64,000 nucleotides of DNA, from NCBI RefSeq assembly GCF_910592395.1, contig NC_088321.1, positions 12,030,001-12,094,000 on the forward strand, given 5' to 3'. Both the position numbers and the translations under genes were made by a program. Source of the DNA: Lineus longissimus (Eukaryota > Nemertea > Pilidiophora > Heteronemertea > Lineidae). This document shows, in pieces, positions 23,819 to 36,636 of this stretch. A model generated the notes under the pieces. The model was not told where the DNA came from. It searched no databases and was given only the letters and a program-made list of their open reading frames with translations. Every line of letters begins with the position of its first letter. Within the stretch, counting starts at the first letter, position 1.

Positions 23819-25370
23819 CAGACACATGCAGAGCTCGTAATGTATGTTGGATAACAACCACGATTAGCAACCGTGTGAATATTGAAACGACGTTGATTTT
23901 AATGAGAATGAATACCTACTGATTATGATATGCTTGTTACAAGAGACAAATTGTGTTGATTATTGAGCATGTAAACAACTAATTGGCAGCATCATGTGCA
24001 TTGGGCAAGCTATGTTAGGTCTGTTCCTTATGTCTAGTCCATATGATTGGGATCAGCGTGGACTTGAATGACCTCGTCGATTGGTTATCGCGTGATGTCG
24101 TATTCCCGGTGGGTAAATGTATCTGTTGGCCTAAGAAAAATACGTGCTTACCTGGAGACAGACAAAAGATTAGTTCATTTTGAGGGGCGTATATCAGGCC
24201 CGCATTCATTATTTTTAGCCTTGTTTCTATTGTGTTGCCTTCATCCACCGTGGTATTGGTCACAAATTGGACTCATTCCACGATCTTTCCTCGGGATGAA
24301 CTGATGTTATTTGCGTGTTTTTTTCCGATAGGACGAAGATTTACAACTCCAAAAAAGCCGGCTATTTCAGTTTTATATTTTACAGTTCGATCGTGACAGT
24401 GCACTTGCATACAGTGTATATGATTTAACAAACAATTGTATGTGTGAAAATCGACGCCACACAAGTACGATACTTCAGATATTGTGTTCCCTTTAGGTGG
24501 CAAGTGGTGGGCCACTACTTCCTAGCCACGAGGCACATTCCCACTTGGGAGATTACGACTTGACTGGTTGTCATATTGAGCGATTTGAACCTTAGCCAGC
24601 ATCGGTTACTCGTAACATTTTGACCAGGCTTGAATCGAATTCTCATTGCAATCTCTGTCTTCGGACACACGAACAGTTACCTATTTTATAAACTGCCAAG
24701 ACCCTGATTCAAACCTTGTGCCGCAATAAGTATGAAAGCCGATTTACGAGTGTTGCGTACATGAGTTTGCGTGCTTGAGCATGCTTGATGACATACACTC
24801 ATCTGTGATCATCGCAATTTGTCTTTTGTAAGGGTAGCAAAACATATATATTTCAATGGAACTTGTCCTTATACAAATCGAGTGCACGCAAGTACAGATA
24901 GTGTCATCTATCCGGGGAAATGTGTATGTAATGGCTCAGTTCGTCATATCTACATATTACTCTGAATTTCGTCAGATATTTTTGAGCCATATTCATTGTG
25001 AAATACAGCAAAATGTAAATTATGCATAATACAATTAAACATTAATGTCTGTTGTTTGATACAATACAGCAATCAATTGCTGATCGTTTGATATAATGCT
25101 ATAAGACGTAATTATACACTTCTGCAATACTCTCCATCACTCCAGTAGATGGCGCGGAAGTATACTTTTCGCCGCATCGAAGTCACATGATGACAGAGAA
25201 TACGTTGCTGGCTGCACTTTCAAAAGGTTTTCGAAGTTATTTTTCTCTCAGAAACTAGAGAATCTAAGTGAATGAAACCAACCACATTTTATTTACTCAT
25301 CACAGTAGGACATATTGTTGTTACCTAAAGGCCCCCCAATGGCGGTCCCCAATAGGAACCATGTTCTGAA

Positions 25371-25632
25371 GGAAGAGGCTAGAGAAGGAGGTCCAGGACA
25401 GATTGCCGCGAAAATTTATAAATAGTTTGGGAAGCTGGCTTGACATCCTGACAAATCCGGCCATCGATCACTCGATATGTGGCCTCGATATGTTTACTCC
25501 CTCAATCAGAAAGATGCGTAAGGAGTAGGCCCTGTTTGCAAGAGGATGCTGCAAGAGGATGTTATAAGTTTCCCGAACTATTTATAAATTTTCGCGGCAA
25601 TCTGTCCTGGACCTGCTTCTCTAGCCTCTTCC
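25371..25632. mobile_element. 262-bp MITE with long terminal inverted repeats
   Basis: Present only in unit 4. The ends are inverted copies of about 64 bases (GGAAGAGGCTAGAGAAG at the left, its complement at the right) with about three mismatches. The flanking repeat TGTTCTGAA (25362-25370 and 25633-25641) occurs once in the other units, giving a target duplication of 8-9 bp. There is no coding capacity. An 8-9-bp duplication fits hAT (8) or Mutator-like (9) elements; I cannot choose between them. Confidence 0.9.
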
Positions 25633-26189
25633 TGTTCTGAAAGATAGACACGCCTTTGGGAGACCAAGAAGTTACCTTTAATACGATGCATGCCTTTATT
25701 GCGGTAGACGAAAAACCAAGTGTATTTGATTTGGCACTGGTCAGTATATAGGCCTGTGCTTCGGCCTCGGTCGGTCTGCCAAATGTCCGAATTTGCATTA
25801 TGGAAACACAATTAACGCTCCTGAATTTCAAAAACTGTCAGTCAGTTCAACCGCGTGCTCATGTTGCCTCTGTCCTGGTTTACAGTGACCCGTACTTGAA
25901 ACTGCAGCGAAAGAGGCTGGTAGCTTTTTTCTAATAAGCCCGGTCTGCCCGGCTGGGACAGAATTTCTGTTCCACTCAGGTCGACGGTGGACATTTTGTG
26001 TCGATTGTTTTTTTATCTTTTACTCCGTCAGCTGCGCCACCTAGAGTCAAGTTAGATGTGATGGCTGCGCCATCTTATGTAGAAATATTATACGTAACTT
26101 AGAAATAATGGCTCCAATCAAATATTAGTTGTACTCTCTGTATGGGAAACAAGATAAAAATACTGTAGAAAAAAATACCGCGACCAGCA

Positions 26190-26495
26190 ATGAACATTTC
26201 CACAGTGATTTATGTTGTGTTATTCGCCCGAACGGAGCCAGTGCTGGCATTTCTATCCGCAATACTCACACGTTGTTCATCACGTGTCTCAATCCAAGCA
26301 AATCTCGGTGAAATTGGAACGGCATCAAAAATCGAGTGCTGCCTTCAATGCACTGAAAATGACTGTTTGACGATAAACCATATTTTAACTGAAAACCGGT
26401 GCCAACTCAGCTTTTCTAAACCGAAGCCGTTGAACGACGCAATGTCAAACTACAGTGGGGGTCGTTTATATTCAAAATGTAGACGACACCATTCG
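26190..26495 (+). CDS. Exon 1, secreted PAN-like tandem protein, unit 4
   Basis: 102 codons from ATG, donor GTAAGG. Variants T15, P17, E56 and H100 (RRHHS). PAN-like cysteines intact. The modelled gene is 26190-26495, 27193-27386, 29820-30726. Confidence 0.7.
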
Positions 26496-27192
26496 GTAAG
26501 GGAAACATACCCTGTAATAGTCCGGTTTCACCGATCTGGGACCGTTTCTCCAAAATCGATTCAGTCGTTCGATTAACTATGTGAACAAGTCTAATTGAAG
26601 AGGTGATTGAGTGCAAGAACAACTCCAGTCTTTATTTCAGGTACTTTAGTATAAACCCCTTTCCTGTCCGTCATTTTTGCGGATGGCCACATGCAAATGT
26701 TTCTGACATGACTGGACAATAGCAACAGAAGGTACTTCTTGCACACAACTTTTAGATTTTGTAACGTTGTATTGTAAAACAGAGCCAATTCCACATTCTG
26801 AGAGCAATTTTGATTTGAAAAAAATCGCAAATCGCTTTGTCAGCCAGCCAACCCAGTGTTTATTTCACTTCTGGTGCTAGCAATATTTTTCGAAAAGTGA
26901 CTTCAGTAGTTCTTGCACTGAGGTCTTCAATTATGAAAGACAATTGGTGGACGACGCGCCAAGTTGTGCAGTGGTCATGTCGCCATGACATTGGCCTTGG
27001 CATTTATCTCGATTCGAGGTACATTGTACTTTATTATACTACATGAAGTTAAAAAAGTGCACGGTCTTAGGTCGATCAAACTAGGGTAATTAATTACAAT
27101 GTTTGTAAGCCTCGTCGATAACAAATCTAGGCTGTAATATATTGATGCAACACATATATATTTAGATAGTAGGTACATTTACATGTTGTCAG

Positions 27193-27386
27193 ATTCGCGT
27201 GTGCAATGTCCTGTACAGCTACAATACCAAAGCAAAATGCGGAGAATCGATTACTTCGAGTTCAGGTCGCAGATTTACCCAGTGCACAAGTTCATTCGAT
27301 CCCACACCAAAGGTTACTTTGGTACATCGATTCGGTTCGCATTCATTACGTTTTGACTTGTTTTGCGAAGCGGAGTTTTGCAAGAG
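27193..27386 (+). CDS. Exon 2, unit 4
   Basis: Five cysteines intact; acceptor TTGTCAG and proposed donor AGAG/GTCTAA as in unit 1. Just after the donor this unit has a TAG in the read-through frame (KSG-stop). Confidence 0.6.
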
Positions 27387-28164
27387 GTCTAAATCAGGGT
27401 AGTTTCAAACAAGCAGGATCGATCTTGCATAGCATAGCTTGTTATGTCTTGGAGGGATAACTTGAGCAGGTCACGACCACTGGCTGAAGAAGCACAATGT
27501 AGTTCACGTTGTTTTCCAGTCGTGATGTTAGAATCAATAACACAATGCAGTGCAGTGCAGTACGTTGAATGCGACATTGACATGCACTCAATGCAAGTGC
27601 AGCGTATTGCAATAACATTGCACCCGCTACTGCTTCTGTTATGTGGAAATGGCACACTAAATCCGATAGAAGGCGCTATCACTCTTATAATGCTACGATG
27701 GAGATAGACTTTCACCAATAAAACACAACAAATGGTGTGCAGCGACAACGACCCCATTAGGTCACGTGGTGTGATATAACAGATGACCCGATGCAATCGT
27801 GGACCTTTTATCATGTTTATGCTTTGTTGCAAGTGTTTCCATGAATAAATTGCTTTAATGCTGGCATCTTGTGCATTTGATTTGCTGTTGTCGTCACATA
27901 ATGAACACACAATTATATTCAGAATGTTCGGATACCTACCTCATGAATCCTAAGGGGATAGATACACGGGACAGAATGTAAAGTAATTTGAGGCTGGACC
28001 CATCAAAGCGAACGGACTTGTTTGAATGAGCGCAACGTTATAAAATTCTGAACATCTTGAACAAAACTTTAGGAGGCCTTCACCGAACGCTCAGCGCCAT
28101 CTACATACACATGATGCTACCTCCTACTCAACATGTATGGCAAGCCGTGTGTCCAATAATTCAG

Positions 28165-28860
28165 AAAACCTGGTTTTCTTCTTTCAAAACTTAGTTTGAT
28201 GGAAGAAAACCAAGCTTTGTTCAATGAAACTAGGTTTTCTCTCAAAAAAACTAAGTTTTACAAAAACAACTTGGTCTTCATCGAAGAAGTATACGTTTCA
28301 TGAAAACCAAGTTTAAAAAAAGATAAAAACTATCTTTTCTTACATATAACCTAGTTTTATGCGTTTTTCTTCAATAAAAACCTAGTTTCATTGAGAAAAA
28401 AAAACATGGTTTTCTTCCATGAAACTAAGATTTGAAAGAATAAAACCAGGTTTTACTGAAACCAAGTCTTTTTACCTCGTCTCCAACCCAACCTCTCCCA
28501 ATCAGACGAACCATGCGTGTCATGCTGTGGAAAGTAAAAATACTAGTTTTTCTAGCATATGGATTATAAACTAGGTTTTATAAGAAATAACGTAGTCTTT
28601 TTCAATAAAAACTAGGTTTTGATGAAGACACGTATATAACCTGGTTTTATTCCACAAAACCAAGTATTCTTCTACGAAACTAGGTTTGTATTGAAGAAAC
28701 ATAGGTTTTATTTTGGTTTTTTACCAAGAACGTGGTTTTTATAATAGACCTAATTGCTTCTCCAATAAAAACCTAGTTTCACTGAATAAAAGGTTTTCTT
28801 CCATGAAACTAAGTTTGGAAAGAAGAAAACCAGGTCTTCTTCAATATAACTAGGTTTCCT
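28165..28860. repeat. Inverted-motif repeat block in intron 2, unit 4
   Basis: Same composition as 5368-6070, with variants shared with unit 7 such as the A-run after 'cattgag'. Confidence 0.85.
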
Positions 28861-28861
28861 A

Positions 28862-29455
28862 ATGACAAGTTCCGGTCGTGTTTATGCACAAGTGACTGTA
28901 CTATTCATCGAATGTGATGATATATAAGATCGGCTATTATTGATCAATTTCGTATTTGGTGCGCCATTTTGCCTTGAAAGTTCGGAAATGTTCGAGAACA
29001 TTAGGACATTTACTAAAGATGATACAAATGGTGCCACTTATTGATGACGGTCGAAGGCAGTACTAACGGAACTTTGTGAAACGGACATTGCATTGAATGA
29101 TTTTCAGAAAACGTAGGATAATATTTGCAGTAAAAAAGGAGGTGTAAATCGCGTCCAATATTTATCCTGTTTCATGTGAGCGGTAACTGATCAGATCACG
29201 GTTCTTATAGAAGTAAACTTTGTTCAGTTTCGTATACTCTATAGTTTCACTGATCTAAAACTGGTTCATTATATTGACAAGGAAATCAAAGCAGAGGCCA
29301 ATCCAGCACGAGGCGTCATTACCATAGGACAATTTGCTGTCAACAACTTGCTTGTCTGTCGAAATTGAAATGTTGATTGGCATCAAACGCCCATTTCTCA
29401 TGACATCCGGCCCAAAATCGACTATGCAGAGCCGGTCTTAGATCAGCGAAACTAG
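28862..29455 (+). pseudogene. Passenger gene relic, unit 4
   Basis: TAA in segment one, frame jump, TAG after QKT and the segment-three insertion, as in units 1 and 3; in addition one base is lost near 29370. Confidence 0.5.
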
Positions 29456-29819
29456 AGTCTATGCATATATTGTTAATTCTGTACACGATTCTTGTAGAAT
29501 TCAATTATCAAGTAAGAAAAAAAGATATCAGAAAGAATCTTTGAAGAATCTTGTAAAGCATGTACATGCACATGTACCAACTGAATAAGACCTTTAAGAA
29601 ACTTTCCAGGATTCTCGATCAGGGATGGCGTTCAGAGGAGACGATGGTAATAGTGCGAGCTATTAAATTTGTACAACATTAAACTGGACATGTATACATA
29701 CAGATGGTACATGCGCATGCACGGTACAAATCATATACAAGTAAAAATGGCTGGCGAACTTGTTCGTGTAACCTCTTTATTTTCCTTAAGAAGTTTACAT
29801 CATTCTCTTATCACCTTAG

Positions 29820-30726
29820 TCACAAACTTGCAATAAGTTCTGCTGTGCATTTTCAAAACTCTTATTATCATAAGCAAAGTGACTTGATTGTCTTAACCGA
29901 TTTCTCAGGAAAACAAACTTCAATAAGAACACTAAAGCTATATCCGGACTTTGGCAAGCTTAGATGGGCACAGGCAAGCTACGAAGGCATAATTAAAATT
30001 GTCGGTCAATATAAACAGTTCCTCATTGCTACTCCAATGACCCGCCTCTACGAAAAGTTCATCATCGTTGGATTGGACGGCCGGTTGCGAGGAAGGCTTA
30101 AGTTCCAACACATGAATAAAATCCAATTTAGCCTATCCAAGTGCATGGACGTTTCATTTCTTCTTTTAAGTGATGCAGATTGGGGCTTTATCAGACTTTT
30201 CTCTATGGAAGGCCACTTTACGAAGTATTGTCACAACCGCATATCCAACATGCCCAATGGCTCACTAACCCTAATTCTTACATGCAGAAACAAACTTAAG
30301 CCTTCCTTGAAATATTCTGCGTACACAAATTCTGGATTATATGCATTTTGTTCAGGAGTTATCAGTAATGAATATATTGTCACTTGTTTTAATGCGAAAT
30401 CAAAACCGCCTAGCCATGCTATATTTTCTGTGCAAAAAACAGTTAAAACCACATTCTTCTTCATTAGCGACGTCTACCATCGACTATTGATAGGAACTAC
30501 TGATAACGAGGTCATGTTTATGAGTTGGCCGAAGGGAAATGGAGGTTCTTACCACCAATTAAAACAAGACGACGTCTTCAAATTCAGTGGGGGTAGTCAG
30601 TTCGTTTTGTTAAATAATGGTGATCTTGTTCAGTTTTTAACGGATGGTGGTGAACAAGGAAGGAGAACTCTGACAATGTTGAAGGTGTACTCCCCGAGAG
30701 CAGGATGTGAGACGATCAAAGTGTGA
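29820..30726 (+). CDS. Last exon, variable C-terminal domain, unit 4
   Basis: 301 codons open to TGA. Most divergent copy: GKQTS removes sequon N198, and the variable part reads KYCHNRISNMPNGS, so C307 and sequon N310 are lost. KLKPS and SNEYIV also differ (N350 sequon lost). Against unit 1, over 37 codons from GY/GH at residue 298, I count 16 codon differences, 13 of which change the amino acid. Confidence 0.75.
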
Positions 30727-30926
30727 CTCAGTAGATCTGCATACGGTCCTCCTCATTTCCTTCGAAGTTTCTTTAGTAACTAAACATATCTTTATTCTGC
30801 CATGGAGCATAATCTACTATTGCCGTTAGGTGGCGCAAACAAATGATATATGTACCATAGGTAACAGAATAGGTAGGCATTTCAAGTTATTTTAAATAGG
30901 GACTTTACGAGCTCGGGGTTAGTTAA

Positions 30927-31154
30927 CATGGTAAAGGGCAATGGGTTGTGTTTGATCCTGCGAACTCTTTTCAAGCAAACAAAAAGTTTACACTCAATAT
31001 GTACAATGGGTCTTCTTTAAGGCAGACGGCTGCTGCTGATTTCTTCAAACTGAACGAAGAAAAACAGGTAAATGGCAATGTCAACGCAGGTCGAATGACG
31101 AGATTATATTTAGATTCTTCAGAAACATTTGGTTACGATATTAACTGTGGCTAA
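30927..31154 (+). pseudogene. Downstream coding-like fragment, unit 4
   Basis: Open; one codon shorter than unit 1 (LRQTAA for LIRRTAA). Confidence 0.4.
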
Positions 31155-31795
31155 AGGTATCGGTTTGCTTAAGAAAAATACGTGCTTACCTGGAGAGAAA
31201 ATGACTATACAAAAGAAATATTAAAAAAATATTTGTTAATTTTGAGGGGCCGAAAGGTCCGCATTTATTTATTTTTGCCCGATTGTACTCCTCCAACACT
31301 GCAATGGTGAGAAAGGTTTCTGCTCTGATGCCCGATATACACGTCCCCATTTCAACGTACGGAAAATTTTGTAGGAAAAAAAACACGTGTAGGTCTTCCT
31401 ATTTTCCCGTACAATAAAATGCTATACAATTTAATCTCACCGTGTACGATGGGGTTGCGGGTTGATGTACGTTTGACCGTTTATTGACTGGATACATGGG
31501 AGTAAGAGCCTACAGGCGCCTTTTAATGGTCGTCTTAGGATCCATTGTTTGGCCCGTTTCAGCGGTTTTCTTGTCTGTTTCCGACGGCGGGAGGAGCGTG
31601 AGACTCCCATCGCCAGATCATGACGGCTGCACACGATGCCGAGACAACTTTTAGTTTGGACAGTACCGGAGGTATTTTCAAAATGGATGGGAATATAGGG
31701 CCCTTACTGGTCTATAGTGCGGGATATGATCTATGCAGAATGTTACGTAGGCCTAGAGTCTCCAACCCAAATGTTCTTGAACAATATTAACCCGG

Positions 31796-31957
31796 TGTGA
31801 CAGCGGATATAGTCCCCCTGGAGTCATAGTCCGGTAGCATTGTATTTGACCAATTAAGCAGCATGATCTATTGTACCGCTAACCCTAACCAAAACATTTA
31901 GCAATGCGGGCTATTGTTACACGGACTATCAGCCCTAGGACTACCATCCCCGCCACA
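31796..31957. mobile_element. 162-bp MITE with CCGG target duplication
   Basis: Unit 4 only; other units read straight through CCCGGTTTGG. The ends TGTGACAGCGG and CCGCCACA are imperfect inverted repeats of about 45 bases, with inner parts such as CATAGTCCGG / CGGACTATC. CCGG flanks it on both sides (31792-31795, 31958-31961). No coding capacity. Superfamily undecided. Confidence 0.85.
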
Positions 31958-32307
31958 CCGGTTTGGTATCTAGTACACTAGTGGGTTAATCCTACCAAAA
32001 CTTGCGACCCCGCAAGACACGATCAATTTCTCAATCGTACTTAATCCTTCCTACAAAACAATGTACTCGTCGACGTCGGGTTAAGTTGGAGAGAAAATTG
32101 TAAACAAATATTTCATAGGAATATGTTATCGTGTATAGCGGCCATAACACTGTATTGGGATGGCCTTGTTTCCATTGTGTTGCAAAGGTAAGCCAATACC
32201 TTTAATTACCCACCGCGTTATTCAGTGCCGAATTCGTAGGTTAACACTTCAATGAAGAATATACTCATAAATTATTTACACGATTCTTGTATGATTCTCA
32301 GTTAAGA

Positions 32308-32466
32308 CAAGAACAAAGCAAAGTGGTGGAGAGAGACCCAACACGATTTACGAGATGGGTGAAGGAAGCGATTCGGATTCGTAAAATCACCAACATGAAT
32401 CGAGACACTAAGTCGCGTGTGGGATCAAAGTCTGGCCACTCCGACATCCAGCAGTCAGATGCCTAA
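32308..32466 (+). mobile_element. Retroelement C-terminal relic, unit 5
   Basis: Same segment. In this copy the frame stays open further upstream because TAG is CAG ('gattctcagtta'), which supports an originally longer coding region. Confidence 0.5.
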
Positions 32467-34005
32467 CTTATGAAGAAGAATGGTGCAACCATTTGAAAGA
32501 TCAAGGTGATGATGAACATTGATTGTGTAAAAACTGTTGATGACCCAAAGGACTCCTACAGGCATATCAAAAATGTTGTATGGTTTATTAGACACCATGT
32601 GGAATGGCGGAGAGAACCAGGATGCGCATGTCGTGTTGGAGTGTTATCCGAGCTCGGTCGAGTGCATATTTATCACGCTTATCATGATTTGATGATAGTA
32701 TACCTTTGTTATTGTAGTTTTTTTGATAAGAATTCACTGCAAACATATCTTTTTATACAATATGCATATGATTTGAAGAAAAACATACATGTACTTGCAG
32801 ACTGAGTAAACACTTTAATATCAGTACGAGTTGATCTCGCTTGCTCACCAACTATGATATGATTCATTAAAAAACAACATACTACGCGGCTTTCAACCTA
32901 CATTAAGATCGATTTTCATCAATCAATACTGACGGTTTACCGAATCGGTTAGGAGACAGGGGAAGTGTTCGTTAGGTTGCGACTATATAGACACGATAGA
33001 CACCATCCCGTGCAGAATTATTGTTTACGACATCGGACTGATGGCTGGCTGTACCGTACGCCGAACATCATATAGGTGATATGAAAAGCACTTGAGATTA
33101 TCGTGTGCGGAAGTGCTTTTTGAAGAACCAGTGGCATATTAAAGGGCTTCCGCTTCCTAGTTTCCTTTGCGCTCTAAAGAACTAGTTCCAGATATGAATA
33201 TGCACAAGAAATGGAAAATTCGACATATTACTGAATTATCCCTTATTTCCGTGCAGCGATCGTATCTATTGACAACGATCTGCCTTAGCTGGGGAATATG
33301 AAGGCGTCATCTTGTCGTAGCTCGATTACCCCGATACCAAGACGACACTGAAAATTACGTTATATCAGAGTCGTTGCACTATCAGTGAAAAGTCCGGTAA
33401 GGTTTTTGTCGCCCGATGTGTCTTCGAGGACTATGAACCCACACACCGGTCGGCAGACGGGGCGGAATAAAATTTCCACATCCGGCTCGCATATGCTTGA
33501 GTAAGTAACTAAGGTAACCGAACAGTAAGCAAGTACACCTACCCATGCACAACCCTAACCGGATTTGGATAATTTTGAGGGGCGTATATCAGGCCCGCAT
33601 TCATTATTTTTAGCCTTGTTTCTATTGTGTTGCCTTCATCCACCGTGGTATTTGTCACAAATTGGACTCATTCCACGATCTTTCCTCGGGATGAACTGAT
33701 GTTCTTTGCGTGTTTTTTTCCGATAGGACAAAGATTTACAAACCCGGCTATTTCAGTTTTTTATTTTACAGTTAGATCGTGATAGTGCACTTGCATACAG
33801 TGTATATGATTTGAAAAACAATTGTATGTGTGAAAATCGACGCCACACAAATACGATACTCCAGATATTGTGTTCCCTATAGGTGGCCACTACTTCCTAG
33901 CCACGGAGCAAAATTCCGCACTTGGGAGATTACGACTTGACTGGTTGTCATATTGAGCGGTTTGAACCTTAGCCAGCATCGGTTACTCGTAACATTGTGA
34001 CCCGG

Positions 34006-34316
34006 CTTGAATCGAATTCTCATTGCAATCTCTGTCTTCGGACACACGAACAGTTACCTTTTTTTACAGACTGCCAAGACCCTGATTCAAACCTTGTGCC
34101 GCAATAAGCATGAAAGCCGATTTACGAGTGTTGCGTACGTGAGTTTACGTGCTTGAGCATGCTTGAATCGAATTATCATTGCAATCTCTGTCTTTGGACA
34201 AATGAAGAGTTACCCTTCTTTTACAGACTGTCAAGACCCTGATTCAAATCATGTGCCACAATAAGTATGAAAGCCGATTTACGAGTGTTGCGTACGTGAG
34301 TTTGCGTGCTTGAGCA
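34006..34316. repeat. 156-bp tandem duplication containing the exon-like segment
   Basis: Two copies side by side, each with 'cttgaatcgaatt', the pyrimidine-rich acceptor and the CGTAC/GTGAG donor of the segment described at 2215-2283. They have diverged at several bases. The same duplication is in unit 7 (about 53274-53580). Confidence 0.85.
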
Positions 34317-35444
34317 TGCTTGATGACATACACTGATCTGTGAGCATCGCAATTTGTCTTTTGTAAGGGTTGCAAAACATACATATTTCAATGGAACTTG
34401 TCCTTTTCCAAATCGAGTGCGTGCAAGTACAAATAGTGTCATCTATCCGGGGAAATGTGTCTGTAATGGCTCAGTTCGTCATATCTACATATTACTCTGA
34501 ATTTCGTCAGATATTTTTGAGCTATATTCATTGTGAAATACAGCAAAATATAAATTATGCATAATACAATTAAATATTAATGTCTGTTGTTTGATACAAT
34601 ACAGCAATCAATTCCTGATCGTTTGATATAATGCTATAAGACGTAATTGTACACTTCTGCAATACTCTCCATCACTCCACTAGATGGCGCGGAAGTATAC
34701 TTTTCACCGCATTGAAGCCACATGATGACAGAGAATACGTTGTCGGCTGCACTTTCAAAAGGTTTTAGAAGTTATTTTACTTTCAGAAATTAGTGAATTT
34801 AAGTGAATGAAACCAACCACATTTTATTTACTCATCACAGTAGGACATATTGTTGTGACCTAAAGGCAACCCAATGGTGGTCCCGAAAAGGAATCATGTT
34901 CTGAAAGATAGACACGCCTTTGGGAGACCAAGAAGTTACCTTTAATACGATGCATGCCTTTATTGCGGTAGACGAAAAACCAAGTGTATTTGATTTGGCA
35001 CTGGTCAGTATATAGGCCTGTGCTTCGGCCTCGGTCTGCCTACCAAATTTCCGCATTATGGAAACACAATTAACGCTCCAGAATTTCAAAAACTGTCAGT
35101 CAGCTCAACCTCGTGCTCATGTTGCCTCTGTCCTGGTTTACACTGACCCGTACTTGAAACTGCAGCGAAAGAGGCTGGTAGCGTTTTCTAATAAGCCCGG
35201 TCTGCCCGGCTGGGACAGAATTTCTGTTCCACTTTGGTCGACTGTGGACTTTTTGTGTCGATTGTTTTTTTATATTTTACTCCGTCAGCTGCGCCACCTA
35301 GAGTCAAGTTAGATGTGATGGCTGCGCCATCTAATGTAGAAATATTATACGTAACTTAGAAATAATGGCTACAATCAAATATTAGTTGTACTCTCTGTAT
35401 GGGAAACAAGATAAATACTGCAGAAAAAAATACAGCGACCAGCA

Positions 35445-35750
35445 ATGAACATTTCCACAGTGATTTATGTTGTGTTATTCGCCCGAACGGAGGCAGTGCT
35501 GGCATTTCTATCCGCAATACTCACACGTTGTTCATCACGTGTCTCAATTCAAGCAAATCTCGGTGAAATTGGAACGGCATCAAAAATCGAGTGCTGCCTT
35601 CAATGCACTGATAATGACTGTTTGACGATAAACCATATTTTAACTGAAAACCGGTGCCAATTCAGCTTTTCTAAACCGAAGCCGTTGAACGACGCAATGT
35701 CAAACTACAGTGGGGGTCGTTTATATTCAAAATGTAGACGACACCATTCG
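35445..35750 (+). CDS. Exon 1, secreted PAN-like tandem protein, unit 5
   Basis: 102 codons from ATG, donor GTAAAG. Variants T15, A17, F73 and H100. The locus as a whole is probably damaged, because its last exon is frameshifted. The modelled gene is 35445-35750, 36443-36636, 39091-39992. Confidence 0.6.
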
Positions 35751-36442
35751 GTAAAGGAAACATGCCCTGTTTCGCCGATCTAAGACCGTTTCTGCAAAAT
35801 CGATTCAGTCGTTCGATTAACTATGTGAACAAGTCTAATTGAAGAGGTGATTGAGTGCAAGAACAACTCCAGTCTTTATTTCAGGTACTTTAGTATTTTC
35901 AACACTAACCCCTTCCCTGTCCGTCATTTTTGCAGATGGCTACATGCAAATGTTTCTGACATGACTGGACAATAGCAACAGAAGGTACTTCTTGCACAAA
36001 ACTTTTGGGTTTCAAAGGAATTGTAAAACATAGCCAATGCCACATTCTGAGAGCAATTTTGATTTTAAAAATTCGCAAATCGTTTTGTCAGCCTGCCAAC
36101 CCAGTGTTTATTTCACTTCTGGTGCTCGCAATATTTTTCAAAAAGTGACTTCAGTAGTTCTTGCACTGAGGTCTTCAATTATGAAAGACAATTGGCGGGC
36201 GACGCGCCAAGTTGTGCAATGGTCATGTCGCCATGACATTGGCCTTGGCATTTATCTCTATTCGAGGTACATTGGACATTATTATATGTACATGAAGTTA
36301 AAGAAACGCACAGTCTTAGGTCGGTCAAACTAGGGTAAATACTTATAATGTTTGTAAGTCTCGTCGATGACAAAGCTAGACTGTGATATACTTGATGCAA
36401 CACATATATATTTTGATAGTAGGTACATTAACATGTTGTCAG

Positions 36443-36636
36443 ATTCGCGTGCGAATCGTCCTGTACAGCTACAATACCAAAGCAAAATGCGGAGAATCGA
36501 TTACTTCGAGTTCAGGTCGCAGATTTACCCAGTGCACAAGTTCATTCGATCCCACACCAAAGGTTACACTGGTACATCGATTCGGTTCGCATTCATTACG
36601 TTTTGACTTGTTTTGCGAGGCGGAGTTTTGCAAGAG
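36443..36636 (+). CDS. Exon 2, unit 5 (first cysteine lost)
   Basis: Same borders as unit 1, but RVCNV reads RVRIV, so C106 is replaced by Arg. The other four cysteines remain. Confidence 0.55.

Larger units (their letters stand above)
21447..26189. other. Spacer between unit 3 and gene copy 4
   Basis: About 4.7 kb: minus-strand 65-codon frame (21729-21926), retroelement relic (22434-22592), stem-loop, poly-G, exon-like segment near 24694-24760 and the 262-bp MITE (25371-25632). No supported gene. Confidence 0.55.
22484..32357 (+). repeat. Tandem unit 4 (about 9.9 kb)
   Basis: Complete unit and the longest one, because it carries two unit-specific insertions (25371-25632 and 31796-31957). 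The three exons are open. Its intron repeat block shares variants with unit 7. Confidence 0.95.
31155..35444. other. Spacer between gene copies 4 and 5
   Basis: About 4.3 kb: minus-strand 65-codon frame (31437-31634), a MITE (31796-31957), retroelement relic (32308-32466), stem-loop, a 0.5-kb deletion scar near 33575 and a 156-bp tandem duplication (about 34006-34316). No supported gene. Confidence 0.55.

Noticed and set aside
31908-31920. Telomere-like CTAACCCTAACC inside the spacer region of unit 4
   Set aside because: The two TTAGGG-type repeats (near 31880-31892) lie within the 162-bp MITE and are too few to be telomeric.
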